The position numbers and the translations under genes are program-made. The notes under the pieces were generated by a model. The model was not told the DNA's origin, did no database searches, and worked only from the letters and a program-made list of their open reading frames with translations. Below, one piece after another: positions 1-15,722 of a stretch of 64,000 bases of DNA; position 1 is the stretch's first letter; every line of letters starts with the position of its first letter. The DNA is from Rhodocollybia butyracea (Eukaryota > Basidiomycota > Agaricomycetes > Agaricales > Omphalotaceae): NCBI GenBank assembly GCA_015501585.1, contig JADNRY010000046.1:248001-312000 (forward strand), given 5' to 3'.

Positions 1-752
1 AAGGCTCGGGAAGAAAGGGAATATCTTCCACGTCTGTAGCCAAATTAACCTTGAGCCGGCGAGGATACATATTGATACATACTTGCTTCTCAAAAGCCAG
101 CCATTGGCGACAAAACTGCCCAATAGGACTTCTGCCTGGGCTTTAGTCAAGTTTATTTTTTCCTTTCCAGCAGAAACTTCGCGAAGGGCAGCGAGAGACG
201 AGACTGAGAAGCACTCATTGCGTGCGAGCATTATTTGTTCGACCTACGCGTCTTTTTAGTCAAGAAAACGCGAGAGAATAGCAAGCTGACGTGCCACGGC
301 TTTGAAATATGTTATCTCGACAGCGTTGTAATCGGTCGCGACTTGAGCCAGTTCATCATCCTTGCGGTTGACCTGGGTGTAGAGCACACGTTGAAAGACT
401 TGTACGGGTGTCGAATAACATGTCCTACCATTGCGAAAAGCCTCTTGCCAGTATTTTCGTCTTGGATGCTCTTGAACTCAAAGTCCAGATCGTTCAAAGA
501 TGAGTTGATGTTCTGGATAAATGCGTCCCATGCTTCTTCTGTATTGGAATGGACAACTTCCACATCTTCATCGGCTACTAAAAACGCGAAATTTTCAGCA
601 ACGCAAAAATTAGGTGGAAAATGATGGTGCACACTTTTGACGGCTTCCGCACATTTCTTCCATATCACTTTGGCTAAACTTTCGGACAAAATGCCACGAG
701 AGAGAACAGATTGAAGGAAGAGTCTTTGAACGTCGTCAGATTTAACAACCAT
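1..752 (-). CDS. nse1: Nse1, SMC5/6 complex subunit (partial, C-terminus beyond the window edge)
   Basis: Nse1 is a subunit of the nuclear SMC5/6 DNA-repair complex, carrying winged-helix domains and a C-terminal RING-like domain. The start is the ATG at 752 (MVVKSDDVQRLFLQSVLSRG), which matches the family's DVQRLFLQ opening. The chain continues over short introns through VNRKDDELAQVATDY, then VEQIMLARNE, then a winged-helix stretch with NGWLLRSK. Splicing an intron of about 50 nt near positions 45-95 gives GRYSLSSRA, the typical Nse1 signature after the winged helix. The RING end lies left of position 1. Family assignment rests on these motifs; exon edges are my reading. The next gene in the same direction is phosphatidylserine synthase. 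Confidence 0.82.
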
Positions 753-918
753 GATTTTAGATGATAGTTGTAGTTCAAGACAAAGAGAAAGACGCGTCAA
801 ATTAATCGCGTCACGTGCGTGTATACCTGCACCTTCATAGTATTACTAGTAGCAGCTAAAGCTAAGTCTAGAGATATTGTATTCATAAGTACTTGGACTA
901 TGTCAATGTGTTTTCTGG

Positions 919-1775
919 CTAAATCTTTGGCACCCGCAGCGTCTTGCTGACCATCAAAGCAGCCCAGAGTCCAAAGATGAAACTGACCAAGTGGATCTCC
1001 CCTTTCCCTCCCTGTGAACCCCATAGAGTCACAATACCCCAGGGAATTCCTTCTTGACCCTCAATCCAACCCATTTTTGTCCAGTAAGAAAGAACACCAA
1101 CAAGAAACAAGGAAGAAGGAATAGGGAGTCCTTCGAAGTATTTGGCTTTTCCTCCTTTGTCTTTCGGTACAAGAGCGACGGTAGCGTTGAACCGCGCCAG
1201 ACGAGCCAGTCCGCAACATATAAAGCCAGTAAGGAATACTGTATCGAGATAGGTCCGGAGGCCTACGACAAAGGCCAGCAACGCCGGCGCAACTCCAAAC
1301 GAAATCTAAAAAAAGTTAGATACTTGCGAAAAAATATCTGATTAGCCCGCATACCAAGTCTGCAAGACTGTCTAGCTCTTGTCCAATAAGACTGCTAGAT
1401 TTCCTCCACCTTGCAACTTTTCCATCGAAAAAATCAAACATCAAGCCAGCTAGCGGAAAGGCCAGTGCCAACCACAGATAGTCGGGGTCATTTGAAAGTA
1501 GATATCTTGCCGATGAGAATATGGAAAAGGATCCACAAACGCCATTCATTATAGTGACTAGATCAGCTAGACGAAAGTTTCTGCATTGAGAGTGTTGAGC
1601 ACAGTAAAGTTGGCGGAGTGGATATTCCATACCTCACAAAAGAAAAATGCCCATCGATGTCTTCGTATTGGTGGAGAGCGTCAGAGTTATCATCATTATT
1701 GAGCTTCGTAGAGGACGGTTTTCGTTGGCTCATAACTTGTCGTGGAGGATAAAGACGGATGAAGCCAAATGACAT
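919..1775 (-). CDS. cho1: CDP-diacylglycerol-serine O-phosphatidyltransferase (phosphatidylserine synthase)
   Basis: Membrane enzyme of the ER that makes phosphatidylserine from CDP-diacylglycerol and serine. The CDP-alcohol phosphatidyltransferase signature is complete: DG-x2-AR-x8-G-x3-D-x3-D appears in exon 2 ([20 protein letters not shown] and on to SLAD). Exons read 1775-1633, 1580-1355 and 1305-919, with GT-AG introns of 52 and 49 nt; joins give [14 protein letters not shown] and DSLADL-ISFGVAP, both expected in the family. Several hydrophobic segments follow. The product is about 237-251 aa, depending on whether the ATG at 1775 or the one at 1733 (MSQRKPSS) is used; the second looks more like family N-termini. 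The size fits fungal Cho1. Confidence 0.93.
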
Positions 1776-2013
1776 ATTTCACACGTTGCAAAATAAAATA
1801 CTAATAGTAAGACTAGCCATCCCCTGATGGGGATCATCCGACGTAGCTGAGCAAGTGCCTATCCATATCCAGTGAATATATTCATGAAACATACAAAGGA
1901 AATGTGTATAATCGTACTATAGCCAAGAATCCGTTAAAGTTAGTCAACAATAATTCGACCCTCCTCTCTCTCCACAGAAATGCACAACTTGCAGTATATG
2001 TCATAAGCAGCCT

Positions 2014-3816
2014 TCAATTGTCTACCTCCATCTTCGGCTCTTTGGCTTCCTTTTCGAGCTCAATACTTTTAGCAGCATACTGATTCGGGTGCGTCACAGA
2101 TTCTCCATCTCCCAGCCCATCTCCCTTCCGTACCTGACGAGGATGCGTGATTTCGAAAACTCTCGTACAGGCGACATGATAGGCTTTCTTCCTAACCTGA
2201 CTCATGATCTCAGGAAGGTCATCCACCGTCAGACCTTGAGCTGAATACGAAGAAAGTAAAGCGCTCTGCAAGTTTTCTGGTGAGTTTTCCAGCTGTCGAT
2301 AGGGGCATCCGGCTTCGTGCGCGGTGTGAAGTTGCAGGCAACTTGACAGAGATCAGGAGAAGGCTGTCAATGTTGCAATTCACATACTTTTTGGCAGGGT
2401 AATTCATCCTTCTTCCTTCCAATCCAAACGAATGCCGGATGTTGTATCTGTATTCCTTGTCGAATTTGTCAGCGCCTGGACCTCCCGCAAATGACTTTCT
2501 CCAGAACGCGATGGCTTCATCGATCGATAAACCCAGAACCTAATGCATCATTAGCTGGTATGGGGATAGAATTGTATTTCACTTACTTTGAGGAATAGTC
2601 CATAGTGCAACCGTCCGAAATGCTTCATATGGTGGTCCTTGCGTAGATTCTGGTGCAGCACTCGCATGCACAGCGGGAAGTGCTGTTTCGCTAGCGAGTC
2701 TACCATGTCCGCTGTGATTCCTTCGCCAGTGGTCTCCCCCGAGCCTACCCAATCGGACGGTACTCCCGCAGTAAATCCTTGAGCTAAATTGTCAAGTATT
2801 GGATTTAGACGCGTTTCTTCGTCCACTAAAGGTATGGCTCGCGACGTGGCCTGGTGAAGGATAAGATTTTAGGCGAAGGAGAGGCTGCATGACTGACAAG
2901 TAGTGCTGCTTCCAACCGCTCTTCGAAAGCTGCGTAGATAATACTTGCTTGTTCGCGCCCGGGAACATAAGCAAAACCGCCTTTGAGAAACACCTTCCGT
3001 TTCTCGACAAGGTCAGGGATAGTCGACCATCTTACCTGTTGCGCGTTCAAGCCACTGTCAATATAGGGCAGTTGATGGGCTGACCTTGTAGAAAGTCTCG
3101 TTCTTGAAAGCGTTCGGATCAGTCTTATTTGAAACGAAATGGGATAGTTGGGCCTCGTATTTCTCTTTCTCGTCTGCATCGACCTAAAATCGGATTCAGC
3201 AATACACGCGGAGATCACACGGGACATATACAGACAGATATCCAGTTGAAATCTTTAGAGCTGAGAAAAGCAGCTCGTTCCTTGGAATCGTCGGTCTCGT
3301 AGCGAATCCTAAAAAGAGTCCCTTCGGCTTTCACAAACCGCCGTCGCAGTTCCGCTCTAATGGTCACTTTTATTGAAGGAATCCTGGAAAGTATAACACA
3401 AAAACTCACGATCGACAAAAGGCAAGCCTCAAAACGAAATGGCCCAGCTGATCTTTCCGCCGTTCTGCTTGTATATCGACGCCCGATGCAGAGTTCGAAT
3501 TGAGGGGCAGGTATTTTCCACATTGTATGATGGTCATTTGTTTTGTTTCTTCCATAGTGCGATTACGCGCCGCTGAGGATTCAATTTCAGCTAGTATACG
3601 GAGTCGATCCAATGCTGAAGTTTCAAATTCTTCCACTGTCACGTCGTAGAGAGGAGGCTGATCATATCTAGGACAGCATTATGAGGATTTATGGATCACG
3701 AGAAGAACAACAAACAAGCTTAATCGATACGAGGTACTTCCATTTTCCACGTGTAGCGTTTCATCGTCTTTGTCATGTCGTTGGATTTTAGATGTTTGTT
3801 TCGCTGCTTGAAACAT
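2014..3816 (-). CDS. pri2: DNA primase large subunit (Pri2)
   Basis: Large subunit of the nuclear polymerase alpha-primase that makes RNA primers for replication. The start at 3816 (MFQAAKQTSKIQ) is followed by YDQPPLYDVTVEEFETSALD, a family hallmark, across an intron near 3670-3735. The C-terminal iron-sulfur domain is recognisable: four cysteines occur in FPLCMR, in a C just after the NYPAK motif, in GCPYRQL and in VACTRVFEITHP. Other family stretches are HFGRLHYGLFLK and LLSSYSAQGLTVDDLPEI. There are several short GT-AG introns. The last residues are acidic and charged (about 30 aa) and not conserved. All expected cluster ligands are present, so the gene looks functional. Confidence 0.92.
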
Positions 3817-4255
3817 TATTGGAGGTATTGAACGTTGAGCGATAACAAGACGCGATAGGTCACACAGTCACACTGTTTCGTCAATCACGCCCTCACCCCG
3901 CTTCAAGAATATTGAATAACTTATAATAGAGCGAAGTACTTTACTAGCCTGTACTACTTGCAAGCTTGAAAGCCAGGTTTACCGTGGCTGTTTCAGGTAC
4001 TAAAAAATCTGGAATCGATACATAACAACATCTTGTTCCACAACGATTACCCCATTCATGCTTAACCACAGTCATATTGGATTGTGATCAGCCTTGTATC
4101 CGAAATTAATTATAGGAAAGTAAAAAAAAAATACATGAGTACTGTAACGTACATAATTTATGATACAGCTAGCCATTAGTTTCCAATAAACATACATACA
4201 AGATAGCGAAAGACCATACATATCTAGTAAGAAAAGAGAAATCCGAAAGCATTTT
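3817..4255. other. Intergenic region, no gene seen
   Basis: About 440 bases separate the primase start from the 3' end of the long disordered gene. I see A/T-rich sequence and no reading frame with recognisable content. It should hold the primase promoter and the neighbour's 3' untranslated region. Confidence 0.5.
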
Positions 4256-7200
4256 TTATGCATTACTTGGGCGAGTACTTCTACTCGTTTTGACATATCT
4301 GAGGTTTTGTTTGTCTTGATGTGGGTCTTGTGGAACATCGAATACGACGCCGGGACGTAGGACTCGGGATCTGTTGTTCCGCGTCTCCGACTCCTTGCGT
4401 TCCCGCCATTCATACGTAGCTTGCTGCGTATCGCGCACGGGCGGAGGCAATATGGGAGGCTGGCTACTGTTCATAGAGGCGGTGGGAGAGCCTACCACGG
4501 TGTTGGGCTGTCAAGCAACTGGTAAGATTAATCAATCGCTTGTAAATGACAAGACTCACCGCGGTTCCATCCACTGCCTCGACGGATGCAGCGGAGACTG
4601 TACGGTTGCGCTTCGTGTTTAGATAGCGAAATGGTGTGAATACCTTGTGATTGGGACTTTTTCGTTCGGTAATAGGAACTGAGGGAGGAACCGTGATAGG
4701 TGGGGGAACCTTCGATCGGGAGATGCCTGGTTTTACGTCTGATGTCTTGATATCAACCACAGCTGGGGAATTGGCCTTCTGCTGAACTGGAGGAGTCCAT
4801 ACTTCGTAGGGATTTCCCGAAGATGCCTTAGACTTGAAAAGGGACTTCGATATCGAAGATTTTCCATCTCCTGGCTTCACGTCATCTCCATCAGTCGCAA
4901 TCCACTTCTCATTATCACTCGAAGACCCTTTGGATTTGAACATGCCAAAGAACCCTTTCTTTCGTGAGTCCGGTTGGGAGGATGTGGACGCAGGGATCGA
5001 TGTACGTGAAATCGTGGGTTTCAGCACTGAAGGCGCCAGCGACGATGGTGTCTTCAAAATAGAATCTTCAGATGGAGCCGTGGATCGCCGCGTTTGGTCA
5101 GAGACATAAGTATGTTGCTCGGGAACAATGCCGAAAGAAGGCTGCTGCTGTGCCATGACTGCAGACTGGGACTGAACAGTGTTGGGATTCATGAACGTTT
5201 CTGGCTCTGGGATTTTGCCTCGAACACGGGTCCGACTGCTATTAGTAGGATACGTTGATGATTGCAACGGTACACCATTAGACCAGGTTTGCGTCGGCCG
5301 CGTGCTCGGTGGTCTGGGCGGAACTGTGGAGGGGTCTGGTTGTGAGCTAACGCGCATATGGCCACCAGCGATATCTCCACCGGAGTCTTTCGCAGCATCT
5401 GCCAATGCATAAGCCATAGCCGAGCTTGTTTGTTTCGAAGAGAGTGGCTTCGAATAATTGAAAGGTGCAGCGGCGGGATAACTGGACGGTATCGCAGATG
5501 GTGGTGTGGTATCAGACATCTTGCGAGAATATCCCAGACCCGCCTGGGCTTCCGAAGCAACGTTTTTGTTGATATAAGAGGTGTGCAGATGAGAATAGCC
5601 ATCTGCTGTCGGGGATGACCTATCTCTGAATTTGGAAGGCGGCGGGAGGGTCCATTCATCCGCTTTCCCTGTCGGAAACGGTGGAGCTGTTGGTAAAAAC
5701 TCGGCACCCAACGGCTGTATCACAGGCTCAGGAGCATGAGATCGCGGACTATTGGTATCCGACATCAACTCTGCCAACCTGGGATGGAGAAACGGCACAG
5801 CACTACCAGAACGCTCAACGGGATCAACCTTGTTGAGACCAAATGTACCGTTTGCTCCATCGTGAGTACTAGTAGGTACAAACATTGGGGCGGGAGTAGG
5901 TTGAACTGGTGTAGCATTATGTCGACGTGAAGGAATAGGAGTTGTATCTGGAGCGTAATGGTTGGGGGTCGTATTCCGATCGCCCTGTCCCGAATTCGTC
6001 TCATTGTACGAAGAAGTCTTGTACAAAGGTGGCACTACACTATTAGCATGGACGGGATGCATATCATCGGGTTGATTAGGAGGTACTCCCCACGCCATCG
6101 TTTCTGAAGCGGTGGGGCCTTGGTATGCATTTCTATCAGTTCTCCCAGGTCTCATGCTGGTCTGGTTTCCGTTTGGGTGTCTGTCAGCAGGCCATGAAGC
6201 CTGTGGTTCTGAAGCTTTTGATGCGCCTGGCCGAGATTTACTGGTTGTCCCTGCACGTGTGGAATAGTCCCTTACTTCATCAGTAGATGAGGTGTTGCTT
6301 ATGTTGGGTGGGGGAGCCCAGTTACCGGTGTTATACCTCGAGTTGGGGGCAGGTGCTGCATAAGAAGGCTGGAGAACCGTGTCATGCCTGTAGGCTGAAC
6401 GAACATTTGGATCCTTGAGTTCGTCGGCGGGTCGGATGCCTGTGGAATTCGGAGCCCACGAGTGGTTTACGGGAGAAGAGTTAACGGCCGGCTGGGAGAC
6501 GGGTGTATATGGAACTTGAATGCTCTGTTTGGAACTTGGGGTATCAGATGTATGTGGCGGGAGAGTGTAGGTCAATTGAGGACCTGTGTTAGATCCAGCA
6601 CTTGGGTTCTTGAGCGGAGAACCACCCTCATTGGACGCGGAAATCGATACGGTTCGACCACGTTCATTGCTGGAGACAGCGACGTTGAACGAGGGAGAAG
6701 AGTTGTGAAGCACTCCTGGGCTGTGAGTTGCGCCTATGGAAATTTGAGGTGTGCCCAAAGGCGTCCCGCCTCCCTTGCTCAGAGACTTGGAAATGCGATC
6801 TGGAGTGGAATGAAGACTGGATTTGTCTATCGCAGGAGAAGCTCGAGCTTCGTATCCCGCAACTATGTTTGCCACTTTATCACGAGAACTGTCGTTTGCT
6901 TTCGACTGGTCGGACGAAAGATGTCGTGTTGGCTGGACTATCGATGCAGAAGGAATGTACTGTGACAGAGCGTGAGATGAGTAAAGGTAGAGAGTTAGGA
7001 CTTGATTCTTACCTCAGAGGCTTTCACTTTGGGAGTCCCTCCATATATGGGAGCAAGCAAATCTGAACTGGCTAGATTATTGGTGGGATTACCGTCAGGA
7101 AGGGCAGAGGGGGATCGTTTCATGGGTGTGGGTGGAGTGAAGCGGATAGAAGGATGAGGCGAATTATTGATTGCAGTAGCGGACTGAGTAGGAAGGTTGA

Positions 7201-9518
7201 CTGCCATTTGTGATCCTTGGAACAGTAGCGGCGTGGACGGTTCAGCGGTTGGCGCAGGTGGGTTATCAGAAGGGCTTCCATCCTGAAGCATCGTGAGCTT
7301 TAAAATCTCTCTGTTAACAACCAACTCGCCTGGTGATTTCGAGTTTCTCTGCTAGATGTACCATGGTGCTTCGACGTTTTGTCGCGTTCTCGTCGACTAG
7401 TGTGGTTGACAGTAGGACCTGTCGTACTTGCAGCTTGTGTCACTCGTTGCGATGTAGACGAAACTTTCCTCGTTCTGGTACCACTGGGTATGACAGCAGG
7501 CTGCTCAGTCTGTTGCCTACTGGAAGTTGCATGATCATGCCGTGATATATGGGACCGGTGGTCTGGGAACTCGTTATTGACTGGTTCTGCAGCCTTGGAT
7601 TTCACTGTAGAAATTTGAGCATTGATAGGCCCGGAATCTATTTGATCTATGGCTGAAGATGACCAAATTGGAGGTCCATATGCATTCCCAAAGGCGCGCT
7701 GGTTGTTAGCCTACGAAAGCTCGTAAACAAAGATAAAAGAAAAACAAGAATGCATACACTCTGCTCCTCTATCGCTGATGGCGCTGGAGGTTGTTGAGGA
7801 GAATGCATGCGGGAGTTATTCACGGGATCCTGTTCTTTTTCTCGTAATTTCGTATGCTATATGGTAGGGTCAAGTTACAAGTATTGATAAACAAGCTGCT
7901 TACTGACCCGCTCAGACCGTTTGGATGCCTTGATATCACTGCTTGGTATGGCTGCTGCTGTGTTGTCGACTGGAGGCAGTTGCGACAGTGGCTCCCTAAA
8001 TTGGTAGCTGTCTGTCACCCTTGAAGGCAAACGTATCGGTAAAGGTTCAGGACTAAACAAGGGCTGAACCGGCACAGGAACTTCAGATTTTGGTACAGAA
8101 GGAAAAGTATGTGGGCCGACATATGTAGATTCTCGATTAGATTTGGCTAGTAAGGGAGGAATGACCGGGTCCTGGGTAAGTTTGGAAGTTGAGGGAACGC
8201 GATGTGCTCCATGCAATACAGGATCTCGATGAGTTTTCGACGAGACGCCATAAGGCGTCGCATCTCTCGATGATGGAGTGATGCCAATGCCTCCATAGGA
8301 AGGCGGTAAGGTCTTCGTTGGGGGGATTTTAGCGAAGTTAGTATCTACGATGGGGGCGGTACTTACCCAGCCAGAGACAGCGATAGGATCCTTGGGCTTT
8401 CTTCGCCGATAAGCAGAAGATGCCACTCCGTATTTGTGTTTGGAGGCATCGGAGCTTTCTGCTTCGTCGCTCGATTCCTTAGCGATCGGTTTGGAATACC
8501 CAGCAGCATAGTCTCGATCCCGATCTCGTCGACTGTGGGTGCTTCGTTCAGCGTCCACACGGCGGTCGGTGTTGTCCCATTCGGAAGGTCGTCGGGCACT
8601 TTCACGGTATGGCGGTTTTTCCCTGCCGGATTCGTACGCTTGAGTTCGTTCATCGGTCCGATGTATTTCACGAACCCTAGTCGTCCTATCTTTGTCCTTG
8701 GATGCACGAAACACACTGTCAGTATCTCGTTGTCTTTCCCTTTGTCGATGCGAGCGCTCTGTTGTGCCATTAGGTTCTGGATATGAATCCATCCGTGGCT
8801 TTGTTCGGTCTGTTGGGACATCAAGTTCTGCATAAGAATAAGGATCCACCCGTGGCTTGTTGCTTCGTTCCTTCCTCTCCCTCTCCCTGTCACGTTCTCG
8901 ACGTTCTCTTTCCCTTTCTGATTCTCGATCTCTTTCCGTCCGTTCCGACCTTTCTCTTACTCGCTCCTTCTCTCTTGTGCGCTCTTTCTCTCTCGTATCC
9001 CTTTCCCGCGGTCGTTCACTTCTGTCATACACCCTGTCATCCCTTCTAGAGTAGGAAGAAGAAGCCTTCGCCATCTCAGGACGAATAGCTGCGGAGGCTG
9101 AAGAAGTAGCCGTGGGATATATCCCCCCTGTGGTGGAACTGGCATAACCTTTGGGTGGAATTGTGGTATGTGTGTTCTGATTGGTGGGAGCAGTAGCTTT
9201 GGGCAAAGTTTGTGCTACCCGCTGTGATTGCGTACTGGAAGTCACAGGTGGTAGCACATCTCTGTTGGTCGAAGCTCTAGCGGCCTTGTGAGTTGTTGTT
9301 GTCGTCACTGCCTCTGGCCAAGGAGCTCGACTAGAACTTCGAGGTTTTTCAGCAGGTGTTCGTGAACTGGTCCTGCCTTCTCTTTTCTCAGTTCTCTCGG
9401 CTGGTCTCTGAGCAGCTTCAGGTTCCGGTGGTATCCATATTTTGTATGGCTCTCTGGACGAAGCAGATTTGGAAGGGCCTGCTTGAGAATCATTCTTGCG
9501 CTGAAAGAAACTCTTCAT
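4256..9518 (-). CDS. Large, mostly disordered Ser/Pro-rich protein with repeated PYxxWxPP motif; unknown function
   Basis: I do not recognise the family. Start ATG at 9518 (MKSFFQRKND); end at 4256. Exons: 9518 to about 7910, then a short exon (HTKLREKEQD), one starting ANNQRAFGNAY, one ending KASE near 7012, a long exon to about 4555, and a last exon from PNTVVGSP to the stop. The splice near 7300-7350 is not resolved. The product is about 1,600-1,700 aa, almost all low complexity in Ser, Pro, Thr, Asn. Two regions look like diverged copies of one module: the N-terminus (MKSFFQRK, then PYKIWIPP at residues 24-31) and a C-terminal part (KSLFKSKASSGNPYEVWTPP near 4785-4850); a weaker AYGPPIW lies between. 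Residues about 165-245 form an Arg/Glu/Asp-alternating block. No transmembrane segment or enzyme motif is visible. It could be a cell-polarity or RNA-linked scaffold, but that is speculation. Confidence 0.72.
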
Positions 9519-10290
9519 TCAGCAGATATCGTGGAAAGAAAGGAGGACACCTCTCCTCTAGTAGTAATGTGAGCAAGTCAAGTGGATAGCTTTGTTTGCA
9601 GTATCCTGTTCGCGGGTAACATGAGGCAAGGTCCCTTGAAAGGGCAATTATCTGAAGCGAGCGCCCAAACGGGCTGAAATTGATAACAAAGTTTTTGTAT
9701 TTTCAACTATACATAGTACAATCATAATATAAGGGTACATGTATGCCTAAAAAGCAAAGGAATAACTAGCAAAGTTACACCGAAACAGCAGCAAAGGCGA
9801 ATCCAGTGGATTGAGGGGATTATCTCCAACTTTCCAAACACCAAAACGGAGTCCAGAAAATTATGCCTCGCACCAAAAGGTCAATTTTACACTATTTTGA
9901 CTCATTACCGATAGTGGGAACAGCGGAAAAGCTGCTGAAGACAAGCTTCCTATCGAGACAATTTAAGGATAGTGTGATGAAGAGAAAACTTAACTTAGAA
10001 ATCAGGCAAAAACAGGCAGAACATGGTTTTAGTTCAAGAGAGAATGTTACAGTCTGTCACAGAAAAAATACTTCTATCGACCCGGCGCTGACGGTGCCGA
10101 GAAACGTGACTTAGTCATCGTGTCGTCCCTCCGTCATTCTTGCCTTTACTGTATTTTCATCTTGAACTTTCGTATCTTATTCTGGAGTAATTCTCCAATT
10201 GTTTCCCCTTACTCCTGATAATATGGTTCGCATTGCTAATTCACTTATCAGCTCCAAATTTTCATATTATCCACTATCTAGAACGAAACT
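9519..10290. other. Divergent intergenic region
   Basis: About 770 bases between two divergently transcribed genes, the disordered protein (minus) and the deubiquitinase (plus). It must hold both promoters. An ATG-started frame of 83 codons at 9863-10114 is present but has no recognisable features. The stretch before 10291 is pyrimidine-rich, as is common upstream of fungal starts. Confidence 0.5.
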
Positions 10291-14511
<4,221 letters not shown>

Positions 14512-14713
14512 TTTATGTATCCGTTTTCCATCATATTTCTTTCTACCATCCTTTTCATCGTTGTATTCTTTCACTTGCAGAATCTTACACTGTTTCCCTA
14601 TGTATCATGGATAATTATGTGGCAGATGTTCATACAACAAAGAAACATTCATGGCCACCAAACAAATGGAACTATTTTCTCTTTTTGCCCTTTTTACCCT
14701 GTTTACACAAAGA

Positions 14714-15550
14714 TTAGTGCTCCGTTAGGGGACTGGGAATAACACTACATACGGATTTCGATGGAGTTCCGGGCTGAGAGCTTTCTGGATCACTGGAAAC
14801 TTCGTCACTTGTAGATGTCACTCCGTTCGTAGGTTGTGTAGACGCTGTTGTAGTTGGGACACGAGGAACAGGGGCCGATGAGGAATTCGAAGGAGTCATG
14901 GTGACCGTAATGGGAGCCATGGTAGCGGTATTTTGAGCTTTGCGACCGTATCTTATTTCTAGCAGTGAAGTTGGTGAGCTCCTGAGCTTCATAATATATA
15001 GAAACAACATACCAAGCTCTGCCTTCTTCTCCACAGTGTGTTCAAAAACGGCACGCATCTTCTCATTGGCGATCATTTCGTTGGCAGTTTGGAAAATAAC
15101 AGGACCCCAGCCATCGACAAATGAATTTGCTTCAGCTATAACCTCTACGATCTCAGCTTCCATCTCCTTCTCTGCAGCAAGCAGACTGTTCCATAGATCA
15201 TCTCCCACTGAGCCTTTCTGGAGCAGATTTTGAAGGGCAGGCTTGTCCTCTCTTATACGTATAACGCGGAGGACATCAGCGATGGCACGACGAACAAGGG
15301 CAGATTTGAGGATGACCTCGGGTGTAGGTGGGTCTGTCTTCTGAAGGAGAGTGACATAGGTGTTTCTCTCTGGATGTGAAGGGAAGTATGGTTCAGGAAT
15401 GCGGGCTTATACAAGTCGCGTCAAAGGAAATCAAAGTTAAGAAAATCAAAATAACTCACAAGCTGCACGCTTTCTACTATGATAGGAGAAAATAAATAAA
15501 CTACCAAAAACGATGATAATATACGCGACCGGTACAAGGACGGAGGCCAT
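14714..15550 (-). CDS. sec66: Translocation protein Sec66 (Sec63 complex subunit)
   Basis: ER-membrane component of the Sec62/Sec63 post-translational import complex. The start is the ATG at 15550: MASVLVPVAYIIIVFGSLFI forms a single N-terminal membrane anchor followed by a basic stretch (RKRAA). After the first intron comes RIPEPYFPSHPERNTYVTLL, characteristic of Sec66, then WNSLLAAEKEMEAEI and GWGPVIFQTANEMIANEKMR. A second intron (donor just after KKAEL) joins to EIRYGRKAQN. The tail of about 65 aa is Ser/Thr/Pro-rich and probably disordered. It is divergent from citrate synthase, with 172 nt between starts. Confidence 0.88.
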
Positions 15551-15722
15551 CGAGGACGAAAGAGAACACTTGAGGAGTTGTGAGCTGGCGGAAAACGTGT
15601 TCAGAAAAGGTGAGGTCACGTGATATGTCTAACCGGCCCGATAACCTAGTTAACTTTCGCTCGATTCCGGCATTTGCTCACTGTCTACCCGGTCGTTCCA
15701 AATCCTCAACCTCAAACATCTA

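Noticed and set aside
235..624. 129-codon plus-strand open frame
   Set aside because: Antisense shadow of the Nse1 exons and does not begin at ATG.
4072..4413. Minus-strand frame with a hydrophobic tyrosine-rich end
   Set aside because: Overlaps the last exon of the disordered protein in a different frame and runs into A/T-rich untranslated sequence.
8363..8893. 176-codon minus-strand frame
   Set aside because: Overlaps the long exon of the disordered protein in another frame; composition is that of a shadow.
9863..10114. 83-codon ATG frame between two divergent genes
   Set aside because: No recognisable motif or splice context, and it sits in a divergent promoter region; length is within chance.
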